Below the pieces are notes generated by a model. It did not search any database, had not been told where the DNA came from, and saw only the letters and a program-made list of their open reading frames with translations. A DNA stretch of 6,127 bases, from assembly GCA_007131525.1 (NCBI GenBank), contig SLQK01000107.1, forward strand, positions 1-6,127, given 5' to 3'. How positions within the stretch are numbered: position 1 is the stretch's first letter; the number at the start of each line of letters is the position of its first letter. Shown here piece after piece: positions 1 to 5,447 of this stretch. This DNA is from Nitriliruptoraceae bacterium (GTDB lineage: Bacteria > Actinomycetota > Nitriliruptoria > Nitriliruptorales > Nitriliruptoraceae). A program made the translations under genes and the position numbers.

Positions 1-1
1 G

Positions 2-78
2 GGGGTGCCGCCGGGGTGCCGCGAGGGCGTCGCCCGGGCGTCGCCCGGGTGCCGCGCGGGTGCCGCGCGGGCGTCGCC
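2..78. repeat. 11-bp tandem repeat array, seven units
   Basis: Seven consecutive 11-bp units start at 2, 13, 24, 35, 46, 57 and 68. Two types alternate: a T type (NGGGTGCCGCG, at 2, 13, 46 and 57, the first ending in C) and a C type (NGGGCGTCGCC, at 24, 35 and 68). The order is T T C C T T C. Two C-type copies (25-35 and 36-46) are also near-palindromes, GGGCG-T-CGCCC. The array begins at the window edge, so it may continue upstream. It ends where the sequence becomes TGGCCCC. No plausible gene covers it: plus-strand reading frames here have low-complexity Arg/Ala/Gly composition. It could be intergenic or part of the 3' end of a gene lying outside the window. Its function is unknown. Confidence 0.75.
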
Positions 79-93
79 TGGCCCCTTGGCTGC

Positions 94-228
94 CTCGGAT
101 CGCAACGATGCGACCGGGATCGGGTCGATCCGTTGCGATCCGGCGACGGTGCGGACAGGGAGGCGAGGGCGGGCGGCTCGCATCGCAACGAGGAGGCCAG
201 GATCCGGTCGCATCGTTGCGATCCGAGC
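94..228. repeat. Nested inverted-repeat element with four ATCGCAACG boxes
   Basis: The outer arms at 94-117 and 204-227 are a perfect 24-bp inverted repeat. Within the element the 9-mer ATCGCAACG occurs at 99-107 and 182-190 on the plus strand, and as its complement CGTTGCGAT at 131-139 and 214-222. The boxes are therefore +, -, +, -, and all are symmetric about position 160.5. The element can also fold as two separate hairpins. The left has a 12-bp perfect stem (96-107 with 131-142) plus a further 5 bp (111-115 with 123-127). The right has a 16-bp stem with one mismatch (176-191 with 213-228). Six GATC tetramers fall inside. It is not part of a recognisable gene. It could be a REP/BIME-type extragenic palindrome, a multi-site operator or a structured RNA; I cannot decide which. 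Confidence 0.8.
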
Positions 229-301
229 GATGCTGCGACGATTCCAGCGCCCGAACGGCGGTCGCCGGGTTCGAGCCGGACCGCGGCCGACGGTCGGTCA
301 C

Positions 302-334
302 GTGACGTCAGGGATCCGCCGCGACCGCTAGGCT
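302..334 (+). promoter_or_regulatory. Possible promoter of tRNA-Cys
   Basis: TAGGCT at 329-334 resembles an actinobacterial -10 hexamer and lies 11 bases before the mature tRNA start at 346. GTGACG at 302-307 matches four of six bases of TTGACA but leaves a 21-base spacer, longer than the usual 16-19. The -35 region overlaps two palindromes, GTCACGTGAC (297-306) and TGACGTCA (303-310), which could bind a dimeric regulator or be chance. The call rests mainly on position before a tRNA gene. Confidence 0.3.
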
Positions 335-345
335 TGATGGGCCCC

Positions 346-416
346 GGCGGGGTGGCCAAGTGGTAAGGCAGAGGACTGCAAATCCTTTATCACGGGTTCG
401 ATTCCCGTCCCCGCCT
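346..416 (+). tRNA. tRNA-Cys (anticodon GCA)
   Basis: A full cloverleaf can be folded. The 7-bp acceptor stem is GGCGGGG (346-352) with CCCCGCC (409-415). The D stem is GCC (355-357) with GGC (367-369). The anticodon stem is GAGGA (371-375) with TCCTT (383-387). The loop CTGCAAA (376-382) carries anticodon GCA at 378-380, which reads UGC and UGU cysteine codons. The variable loop is four bases (388-391), and the T stem ACGGG/CCCGT (392-396, 404-408) encloses TTCGATT. The discriminator at 416 is T (U73), a known identity element for cysteinyl-tRNA synthetase, which supports the assignment. CCA is not encoded (CTC follows), so it must be added after transcription. The gene converges on the minus-strand operon to its right, with a terminator hairpin between them. 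Confidence 0.97.
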
Positions 417-425
417 CTCACAAGA

Positions 426-463
426 AACCCCCGGTGACCTGCGCAAACGCAGCGCCGGGGGTT
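426..463. terminator. Two-tier hairpin, probable bidirectional terminator
   Basis: A perfect 9-bp outer stem, AACCCCCGG (426-434) with CCGGGGGTT (455-463), encloses an inner 5-bp stem, CTGCG (439-443) with CGCAG (448-452), with tetraloop CAAA. On the plus strand the stem begins 10 bases after the tRNA and is followed by the pyrimidine-rich TTCTGTCGTCTCTT. On the minus strand it lies about 42 bases past the stop of the HD hydrolase gene and is followed by TTTCTTG. Neither side has a long T run, but its place between two converging transcription units fits a shared terminator. Confidence 0.75.
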
Positions 464-504
464 CTGTCGTCTCTTGCTGAGAGCGAGGAGAGCCCAGGGA
501 GCGG

Positions 505-1032
505 TCACGGCTCTGGCGGCGGTCCAGCAGCGTCGAGCAGCGTGAGAGCGTGCTCATAGCGAGCGACCAGGCGGGTGCGCACCGTCTCGGGCAGCAGCGC
601 CAGCCGAGCCGGATCGAGGTTGTCGACGAGGTCGGCGCGCTTCACCAGGGCAGCCAGCGGGTCGGCCGCGGCCCGGAGTACCGCCTCGGCGTGTGGCTCG
701 CCGTCCCGGCGCGTCAGGTGATCCACGGCCTCGGCCACGCGGCTGGGGCACCCTGCGGCGACCAGGTCCTCCACGCCGAGCTCGGAGTCCTCGATGACGT
801 CGTGGAGCAGGGCCACGGCGACGGCTTGATCCCCGGCGGCGACCACCCGAGCGGCGACCCGCAGGGGGTGCGCCAGGTAGTCGTTGCCCGCCTTGTCGAC
901 CTGTCCGGTGTGGGCCCGGGCCGCGAGCTCGAGAGCGGTCGCGAGCAGCGCAGGGCCGCGCAGCTCCGTCTCTGGGCCGCCCGGCGCCACCGGTGCGGGA
1001 CGCTGCCGGTGCGGGCCCGCGTCGCCGGTCAC
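505..1032 (-). CDS. RelA/SpoT-type HD-domain hydrolase (small alarmone hydrolase-like)
   Basis: This 175-aa protein consists almost entirely of an HD fold resembling the hydrolase half of RelA/SpoT and the stand-alone MESH1-type enzymes, which remove the 3'-pyrophosphate from (p)ppGpp using Mn2+. The visible motifs are AHTGQVDKAGNDYLAHPLRVA (H55 in the HP motif), LLHDVIEDSE (H77, D78, E81, D82) and VKRADLVDN (D134, N138). These match the expected metal ligands and the E-D pair, so the site looks intact. No synthetase, TGS or ACT domain is present. Start: GTG at 1032 overlaps the ATPase stop as GTGA, with a weak SD (GGTGA, 1037-1041) inside the ATPase gene; this suggests translational coupling. 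It is the last gene of the nuclease-ATPase unit and is followed by a terminator hairpin. The family is clear. The true substrate (ppGpp, another nucleotide, or NADPH as for some MESH1 enzymes) cannot be read from sequence. Confidence 0.88.
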   Translation of the reverse strand: MTGDAGPHRQRPAPVAPGGPETELRGPALLATALELAARAHTGQVDKAGNDYLAHPLRVAARVVAAGDQAVAVALLHDVIEDSELGVEDLVAAGCPSRVAEAVDHLTRRDGEPHAEAVLRAAADPLAALVKRADLVDNLDPARLALLPETVRTRLVARYEHALTLLDAAGPPPEP

Positions 1033-3707
1033 AGGCTCACCCGCCGAGCGCCGCCGACGTGGCGGTAGCGGTCCGGGTAGGAGGTGAGGACGATCACCTG
1101 GGTGTGCTGCCCTGCGGTGCGCAGCACCGCGCCGATCCGTTCCAGCCGGTCGGGGTCGGTGTTGCCCAGCGCGTCGTCGAACAGCAGCACCCCGCCGTGG
1201 TCACCGAGCAGGGTCGCGCAGGCCAGCCGGCCGAGCAGTGCCAGCTGCTCCCGGGCGCCCACCGACAGCTGGGCGATCTCCAACCACGTTCCGTCGAGCT
1301 CGCGCCGGGCGACCCGCAGGTCATCGTCGAGCTCGACGTCGAAGCCGGGTCCGTGCAGCATCCGGCCGTAGGCGACGAGCTGCTCCCGAAGTGGCGCGGC
1401 GTAGCGGTCCCGGGCCTGGCCGCGGTGACGCTCCAGGGTGTCGCGCAGCAGCCGGGCCGCGTTCGCCCGGCGGTGGAGCCCCCGCTGCTCGGTGGTCGCG
1501 TGGGCGAGCTCCGTGGCCAGCGCTTCGCGCTGCTCCCACAGCCCGTCCCCGCCGAGCGCCGTGATGCGCACACGGGTGTCACGCAGATCCTGCTCGGCGG
1601 CGTGCAACCGGGCGCGGGCGTCCTCGGCGACGGCTGCGGCGTTGTCCGCGAGCTGGTTGACGGCGGCGGGGTCGGCGTCGGCGAGCGCGGTCTCCGCAGC
1701 TGCGACCGCGGTCCGGGCCTCTGACCGGGCCCGTTCGGCCGCTGCGACCTCCCGGTCCAGCTCGTCGTCGGCGTCCACGGCGCGAGCCTCGGCGAGCTCG
1801 GCGCCGATCGCGGTGAGCCGGCGCGCTGCCTCGTTGCTGGTGGTGGTCAGCTCGATCACGCTGGCGCGCTCGCGCTCCAGGGCGTCCCGGGCCGCCTCCA
1901 CCTCGGTGGTCGGGTCGACGACGGCGTCGTCGGCACGGCGCTCCTCGGCGGTGGCGGTCTCGAGTGCCGCCTGCGCGGCCGCGATCGAGTCGGGCAGCGG
2001 GTGGTCACCGTCGCGTCCGGCGAGGTAGCGCTCGCTCGCACGCTCGAGCCGGTCGAGCTCCTCGTCGAGCTCATCGGCACCCTCACCGTCCAGGGCCGTC
2101 TGGCGTTCGCGCTCGGCCTCAGTGATGGTCCGTTCGGCGTCCTCGCGGCGACGCAGTGACTGCTCGGCCGCGGCGAGGTCGGCGACACCGGCCCGGTCGA
2201 GGGCGGCCCGCAGCTGCTCGCTGGCGCGGCGGTGGGCGTCGGTCGCGTCCTCGCTGCCCGCCCCGGCGCGGACGTCGACCTCACCGAGATCGGCGATGCC
2301 CAGGGTCAGGGCGTCGCGCACGGTCCACGCAGCGTCCTCGCCCGGCACGAGGTCGATCGGTTCCCCGTCGACCACCAGGCGCACGTCCCGGTTGGCGGTG
2401 AAGCGGACCCTCGGGCTGGCGGCGTCCAGGGCCGCCTCGGTCCGGGTGACCTCGTTCTGGGCCTGGCGGAGCCGGCCCAGCACGGCCTCGTCGACGCGGA
2501 CCTCCGCGCAGGTCGCCTCGGCCTCCCGGCGGCGCTCGAGGGCGGCCGTGGCCCGCTCGGCCCGGGCGCGCAGGGCAGCGGCACGCTCCTGCCGGGTGAG
2601 GTGGTCGAGGTCCTGCTGGGCACGCTCTCGTGCCTGCCGGGTGGCCTGCTGGCGGTGCTGCGCCGCATCGAGGGCGCTCCGGGCGCTAGCTAGCCGCTCG
2701 CCGGCGCGGTCCTGCGCTGCCACCACCGTGGCCAGGGCGGTCGCGCGCTCCTGCTGCGCACGCTCCACCTCGGCGAGCTCTTCGATGAGCGCGGTGCGGC
2801 GTGCCCGGCGCTCCTGGAGCCGCTCGAGGGCCGTCGTCGTCTGCTCCTCGGCCCCTCGCAGACGATCGACCTCCTGCGCGAGCGCGGTCACCTCGGCGCG
2901 GCGGGTCTCGTGCTCCGCCGCCCGGGCCGCAGCCTCCGTGACCTGGGTCCGTAGGTCGGGCAGCGCGCGGGTCAGGCGGTCGGCCCGATCGACGTCCGCT
3001 GCCAGCGTCGCCCGCCGTTCGTCGATGCGGTCGAGCGCCTCCGTCAGCTCGGCGACCTTGGCGTCGGCATCGCGCAGCAGGGGCTTGGGGGCGCCTGCCC
3101 TCGCGGTGAAGTACCGCTCGTAGGTGGACTGCGCCTGCTCCAGGATCGTCAGCTCCCGGTCACCGATCGCGCTGACGTCGCTGAGACCCGACAGTGCGGT
3201 GGCCAGCCCGCGGGTGTCGCCGGGCGCGGCCTGGGCCAGCCCCTCGGCCTGGCGGAGCCGGAGCGATGACCACAGAGCGACATCGAGGTGGTCGGCGAGC
3301 AGCCCGTCGACCCGCTCGTGCGCCGCGTCGCCGTCCAGCTGCTCGCCGCGGGGTGCGGTGATGGACAGGGTCGTGCCGGTGCGCTTGAGGTAGCGCTTGG
3401 CGTAGGTGAGGCGATGCTCGCCGATCTGCAGCTCCGCCTCGATCTCCGGGGGATCGTCGCGGCCGGTGCTCTGCAGGCTGCGGACATCGGCGTGCTTGCT
3501 CGAGTCCTTGTAGGTCAGCAGCACGTCCAGCGCGTCGCTGAGGGTGCTCTTCCCGGCCTCGTTGAGCCCCTCGACGATGACCACGCCGGTGTTGCCGCCG
3601 CCGGTGCCGCCGCTGCCGGTGGCGCTGCCGTCCGGCCCCGGTGACAGCTCCACCGTGCGCTCCTCGACACCGCGGACGTTGCGCAGCGTCAACCGGTGCA
3701 GCCTCAT
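1029..3707 (-). CDS. SbcC/Rad50/YhaN-like coiled-coil ATPase
   Basis: This 892-aa protein has an SMC/Rad50 layout. The N-terminal half-ATPase contains Walker A GLNEAGKST (47-55). Long Glu/Arg/Ala-rich coiled coils run from about 210-425 and 490-770. The C-terminal half-ATPase has signature LSVGAREQ (814-821), Walker B LLFDDAL (841-847), D-loop NTDPDRL and switch VIVLTSYPDRY. It presumably dimerises through its heads, binds DNA ends and gates the partner nuclease. Unusual features: no CxxC zinc hook (the only cysteines are C400 and C830), and instead a non-coiled beta-rich segment at about 431-482. The usual Walker B glutamate is D845, the switch histidine is absent, and a Gly/Ser/Thr-rich stretch (28-41) precedes Walker A. 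These traits point to the YhaN-like branch rather than classical SbcC. Start: ATG at 3707 overlaps the nuclease stop as ATGA and begins the ATPase strand MRLHRLTLRNVRG. The open frame runs on to 4439, but that extension is Arg-rich antisense-like sequence inside the nuclease gene. Confidence 0.92.
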   Translation of the reverse strand: MRLHRLTLRNVRGVEERTVELSPGPDGSATGSGGTGGGNTGVVIVEGLNEAGKSTLSDALDVLLTYKDSSKHADVRSLQSTGRDDPPEIEAELQIGEHRLTYAKRYLKRTGTTLSITAPRGEQLDGDAAHERVDGLLADHLDVALWSSLRLRQAEGLAQAAPGDTRGLATALSGLSDVSAIGDRELTILEQAQSTYERYFTARAGAPKPLLRDADAKVAELTEALDRIDERRATLAADVDRADRLTRALPDLRTQVTEAAARAAEHETRRAEVTALAQEVDRLRGAEEQTTTALERLQERRARRTALIEELAEVERAQQERATALATVVAAQDRAGERLASARSALDAAQHRQQATRQARERAQQDLDHLTRQERAAALRARAERATAALERRREAEATCAEVRVDEAVLGRLRQAQNEVTRTEAALDAASPRVRFTANRDVRLVVDGEPIDLVPGEDAAWTVRDALTLGIADLGEVDVRAGAGSEDATDAHRRASEQLRAALDRAGVADLAAAEQSLRRREDAERTITEAERERQTALDGEGADELDEELDRLERASERYLAGRDGDHPLPDSIAAAQAALETATAEERRADDAVVDPTTEVEAARDALERERASVIELTTTSNEAARRLTAIGAELAEARAVDADDELDREVAAAERARSEARTAVAAAETALADADPAAVNQLADNAAAVAEDARARLHAAEQDLRDTRVRITALGGDGLWEQREALATELAHATTEQRGLHRRANAARLLRDTLERHRGQARDRYAAPLREQLVAYGRMLHGPGFDVELDDDLRVARRELDGTWLEIAQLSVGAREQLALLGRLACATLLGDHGGVLLFDDALGNTDPDRLERIGAVLRTAGQHTQVIVLTSYPDRYRHVGGARRVSL

Positions 3708-4834
3708 CGCCCCACCACCGTGCGGTAGAGCAGGGCGAGGGCGTCCCCGGCGGTCTGGGCGTCCTCGCCCGATCCCGCCGCCAGCTCCCGGAGCTCGGTG
3801 ACCGCCTCGGCCACGAACCCTCCCACCTCCATGGCGTCCAGGTCGTCCTGATCGGGGGTGGTGGTGAGGTCCTCGTGCCGCGTCCATGACTCCAGGGCGG
3901 CGTAGGTCGTCGCGGCGTCGTCGAGCGCGGCCTCGAGGCGGGCGCGGTCGGCCAGGCTCAACGTGCCCCGCAGGGCGAGCTTGGCGATCGTGTGAGGCTT
4001 GTCGGCGGGTTCGTCGAGCCAGCGCAGCACCGCGGCGAGGTCCTCGCTCCCGCCCACGTCGAAGACACGCTGGCGGAAGGTCCACCGTCCGACCTGACGC
4101 CGCTCGACCTCGATCCGGTCGGGACCGAGCTCGACCACCAGCGCCCGGCCGGGGTCCTCCTCGACGTAGGCGGTGGGTTCCGGTGCGCCCGGGTACCAGA
4201 TACGTCCCGTCGTGCCCACCTCGGTGGCCGAGTGTCGGTCGCCGAGGGCGAGGTAGGACACGCGCTGCTCGCGGACGGCGGCCTCCAGGGTCGCCAGCGG
4301 CAGCACGCCGGTCTGGTCGAAGTCGCCGCCGACCTCGTCGACGCCGCCGTGGGCGAGCAGGATGCGGATGCCGGTGGTCGGTCCGAGGTCGGCCAGCACC
4401 TCCAGGGCCGGGTTCTGAACCGGGCGCTTCACCGGCCACGGGGCCCCGACCACCTCGACGCCGTCGGCGAGCTCGAAGGGGGAGCTGTCGGTCAGCACGT
4501 GGACCTGTGGCGGGCAGGCGTCGAGGAACTCCGGGCGGCGGAACACGCTGCCGGCGTCCAGCGGGTCGTGGTTGCCGGGCAGCAGCAGGACCGGGATGTC
4601 AGGGAAGCCGCGCAGGACGTCCACGGCGCGCAGCACGGTCTGGCGGTCGACCTGGTTGTCGTCGAACACGTCGCCGGCGACCAGGATGCCCGCGGCACCG
4701 ACCTCGTCGGCGAGGCGGCCGATGGCGGCGACCGCGTCGAGCCGGTCCTGGCTGAACCGGTCCTGGGGTCCAGCGGTCAGGAAGTGCCGACGCATGCCGA
4801 GCTGCCAGTCGGCGGTGTGCACGAGGCGGACCAT
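3704..4834 (-). CDS. SbcD/Mre11-like metallophosphoesterase (DNA repair nuclease)
   Basis: This 376-aa protein has a calcineurin-like phosphoesterase domain with the motifs of SbcD/Mre11/YhaO nucleases, which cut DNA ends using two Mn2+ ions. In order: HTADWQLG (7-14, D9), GDVFDDN (54-60, D55), LPGNHDP (85-91, N88 and H89), LLAHGGVD (159-166, H162) and LALGDRHS (195-202, H201). Two usual metal-ligand histidines differ: Q11 in motif I and D199 in the last motif (normally GHxH). Residues 210-260 (RIWYPGAPEP onward) look like the capping region, and about 265-376 is a helical tail that may contact the ATPase. Start: ATG at 4834 begins MVRLVHTADW, the usual N-terminus of the family. GGAG lies three bases upstream, a short spacing, and a GTG three codons earlier is an alternative. 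The stop overlaps the ATPase start, so the two are probably made together as a complex. Confidence 0.92.
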   Translation of the reverse strand: MVRLVHTADWQLGMRRHFLTAGPQDRFSQDRLDAVAAIGRLADEVGAAGILVAGDVFDDNQVDRQTVLRAVDVLRGFPDIPVLLLPGNHDPLDAGSVFRRPEFLDACPPQVHVLTDSSPFELADGVEVVGAPWPVKRPVQNPALEVLADLGPTTGIRILLAHGGVDEVGGDFDQTGVLPLATLEAAVREQRVSYLALGDRHSATEVGTTGRIWYPGAPEPTAYVEEDPGRALVVELGPDRIEVERRQVGRWTFRQRVFDVGGSEDLAAVLRWLDEPADKPHTIAKLALRGTLSLADRARLEAALDDAATTYAALESWTRHEDLTTTPDQDDLDAMEVGGFVAEAVTELRELAAGSGEDAQTAGDALALLYRTVVGR

Positions 4835-4856
4835 GCGCTCCACTCGGGTCGGGGGA

Positions 4857-4904
4857 GTGGCGCATGATGCCCGATGGCTGGGACAGCCTGCGGCACCGCG
4901 CCAC
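4857..4904. repeat. Inverted-repeat cluster in the nuclease leader
   Basis: The 91-base gap between the 102-aa gene and the nuclease gene holds a 7-bp inverted repeat, GTGGCGC (4857-4863) with GCGCCAC (4898-4904). Between the arms lie a small palindrome, GCATGATGC (4862-4870, sharing two bases with the left arm), and a compact hairpin, GGCTG-GGA-CAGCC (4876-4888). There is no T run, so a simple intrinsic terminator is unlikely. It could be an operator or leader structure controlling the nuclease unit, or chance in GC-rich DNA. I saw no convincing promoter hexamers and no LexA-type box in the gap. Confidence 0.35.
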
Positions 4905-4925
4905 GACCGACGGTGGCGGGCGAGC

Positions 4926-5234
4926 TCAGGACGGGACGTCGCCCGAGCGGGCATCGATGGCGTCCAGCGCAGCCGAGATCTGCTCGGCGTAGGACCAACC
5001 GCGGTCCCGCGCGGCTGCGGCGGCCGTCAGGGCCGCGGTGTGCTGGCTGTGGCCGAGGAAGCCGAGGTCCGGTCGGTTCGGGCAGACCTCGCGCAACACC
5101 TGGTACACCCCGTCCTGGTCGAGGTCGATCACGTGGCCCCGGGTCCGGACGGTGACGGCACCCGGCATGCCCTCGCGGGGCGTCGTCACGAGGCCGGCAG
5201 CGGACAGGACGGCCTCGAGGTGGTCGCTGGCCAT
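4926..5234 (-). CDS. Unrecognised 102-aa soluble protein
   Basis: I do not recognise this protein. It has no membrane segment or signal peptide. The N-terminal helix (MASDHLEAVLSAAGL) is followed by a likely beta-hairpin (GAVTVRTRGHVIDLDQDG, about 25-42), a helix (VYQVLREV), a CPNRPDLGFLGHSQH segment (51-65) and a C-terminal Ala-rich helical region (67-95) containing GWSYAEQISAALDAI. C51 is the only cysteine, and H34, H62 and H65 are the histidines besides H5. The start is chosen at ATG 5234 because an excellent SD (AGGAG) lies seven bases upstream; the open frame continues to 5354, but that extension is Arg/Pro-rich and unlike a real N-terminus. The gene lies between the fluoride channel genes and the DNA repair unit in the same direction, 91 bases before the nuclease. 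Codon use and position support a real gene; function is unknown. Confidence 0.72.
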   Translation of the reverse strand: MASDHLEAVLSAAGLVTTPREGMPGAVTVRTRGHVIDLDQDGVYQVLREVCPNRPDLGFLGHSQHTAALTAAAAARDRGWSYAEQISAALDAIDARSGDVPS

Positions 5235-5241
5235 GGCCTTG

Positions 5242-5246
5242 CTCCT
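5242..5246 (-). promoter_or_regulatory. Shine-Dalgarno of the 102-aa gene
   Basis: Read on the minus strand this is AGGAG, seven bases before ATG at 5234. It is the best ribosome binding site in the window and decides the start of the 102-aa protein against the longer open frame. Confidence 0.75.
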
Positions 5247-5353
5247 GTCGCGAGGTCGTACCGCGCGCGCTGGCGGGGTGGTCGCCGAGTCCGCCCCCGC
5301 AGTCTCACGTCGCCTGGTGACGGGAAGATGACGGCGAGGTGGCCGTGACCGCA

Positions 5354-5394
5354 CGGCTCGGTGAGCCCGGACGACCGCCGGTGGGGCCGAGCCG
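5354..5394. repeat. Inverted repeat between crcB and the 102-aa gene
   Basis: CGGCTCGG (5354-5361) and CCGAGCCG (5387-5394) form an 8-bp perfect stem around a 25-base loop. It lies about 54 bases past the stop of the complete crcB gene, where a terminator could be expected, but no T run follows on the minus strand (ACGGCC-type sequence instead). A factor-dependent terminator or chance are both possible. The rest of the roughly 200-base gap (5247-5447) shows no clear promoter hexamers. Confidence 0.3.
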
Positions 5395-5447
5395 GGTGGG
5401 CATCGGGAAGGTTGCGGGCTCGACGACGGCCCGCTTGCAGCGCCGGC

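Noticed and set aside
94..228. CRISPR array or replication origin.
   Set aside because: Box spacing is unequal (32, 51, 32) and orientation alternates, unlike CRISPR; no DnaA-box-like TTGTCCACA sequence was seen.
5..366. Plus-strand open frames across the repeats and into the tRNA gene.
   Set aside because: Low-complexity Arg/Gly/Ala sequence, three overlapping frames equally open, no convincing ribosome site, and one runs into the tRNA.
346..416. tRNA-associated integration site for a mobile element.
   Set aside because: No integrase gene and no repeated copy of the tRNA 3' end were found within the window.
308..508. A 66-codon minus-strand frame over the tRNA gene.
   Set aside because: It reads antisense through the tRNA and terminator hairpin, so it is not a plausible protein gene.
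2122..3123. A 333-codon plus-strand open frame opposite the ATPase.
   Set aside because: Almost only Ser, Arg and Ala, with no domain; it is the antisense shadow of a coiled-coil gene in very GC-rich DNA.
3708..4439. A longer N-terminus for the coiled-coil ATPase (open frame upstream of 3707).
   Set aside because: The extra 244 residues are Arg/Gly/Pro-rich frame-shadow sequence within the nuclease gene; the ATPase domain begins exactly at ATG 3707, which overlaps the nuclease stop.
3886..4867. Long plus-strand open frames opposite the nuclease gene.
   Set aside because: Arg/Gly/Pro-rich or Val/Gly/Asp-rich shadows that lack family features; the minus strand has a complete motif-bearing protein.
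4835..4954. A 40-residue N-terminal extension of the nuclease.
   Set aside because: The extension is Arg-rich, would run into the end of the 102-aa gene, and family members begin right at the HTADW strand.
5235..5354. A 40-residue N-terminal extension of the 102-aa protein.
   Set aside because: Arg/Pro-rich composition, and the strong AGGAG lies seven bases before the internal ATG at 5234.
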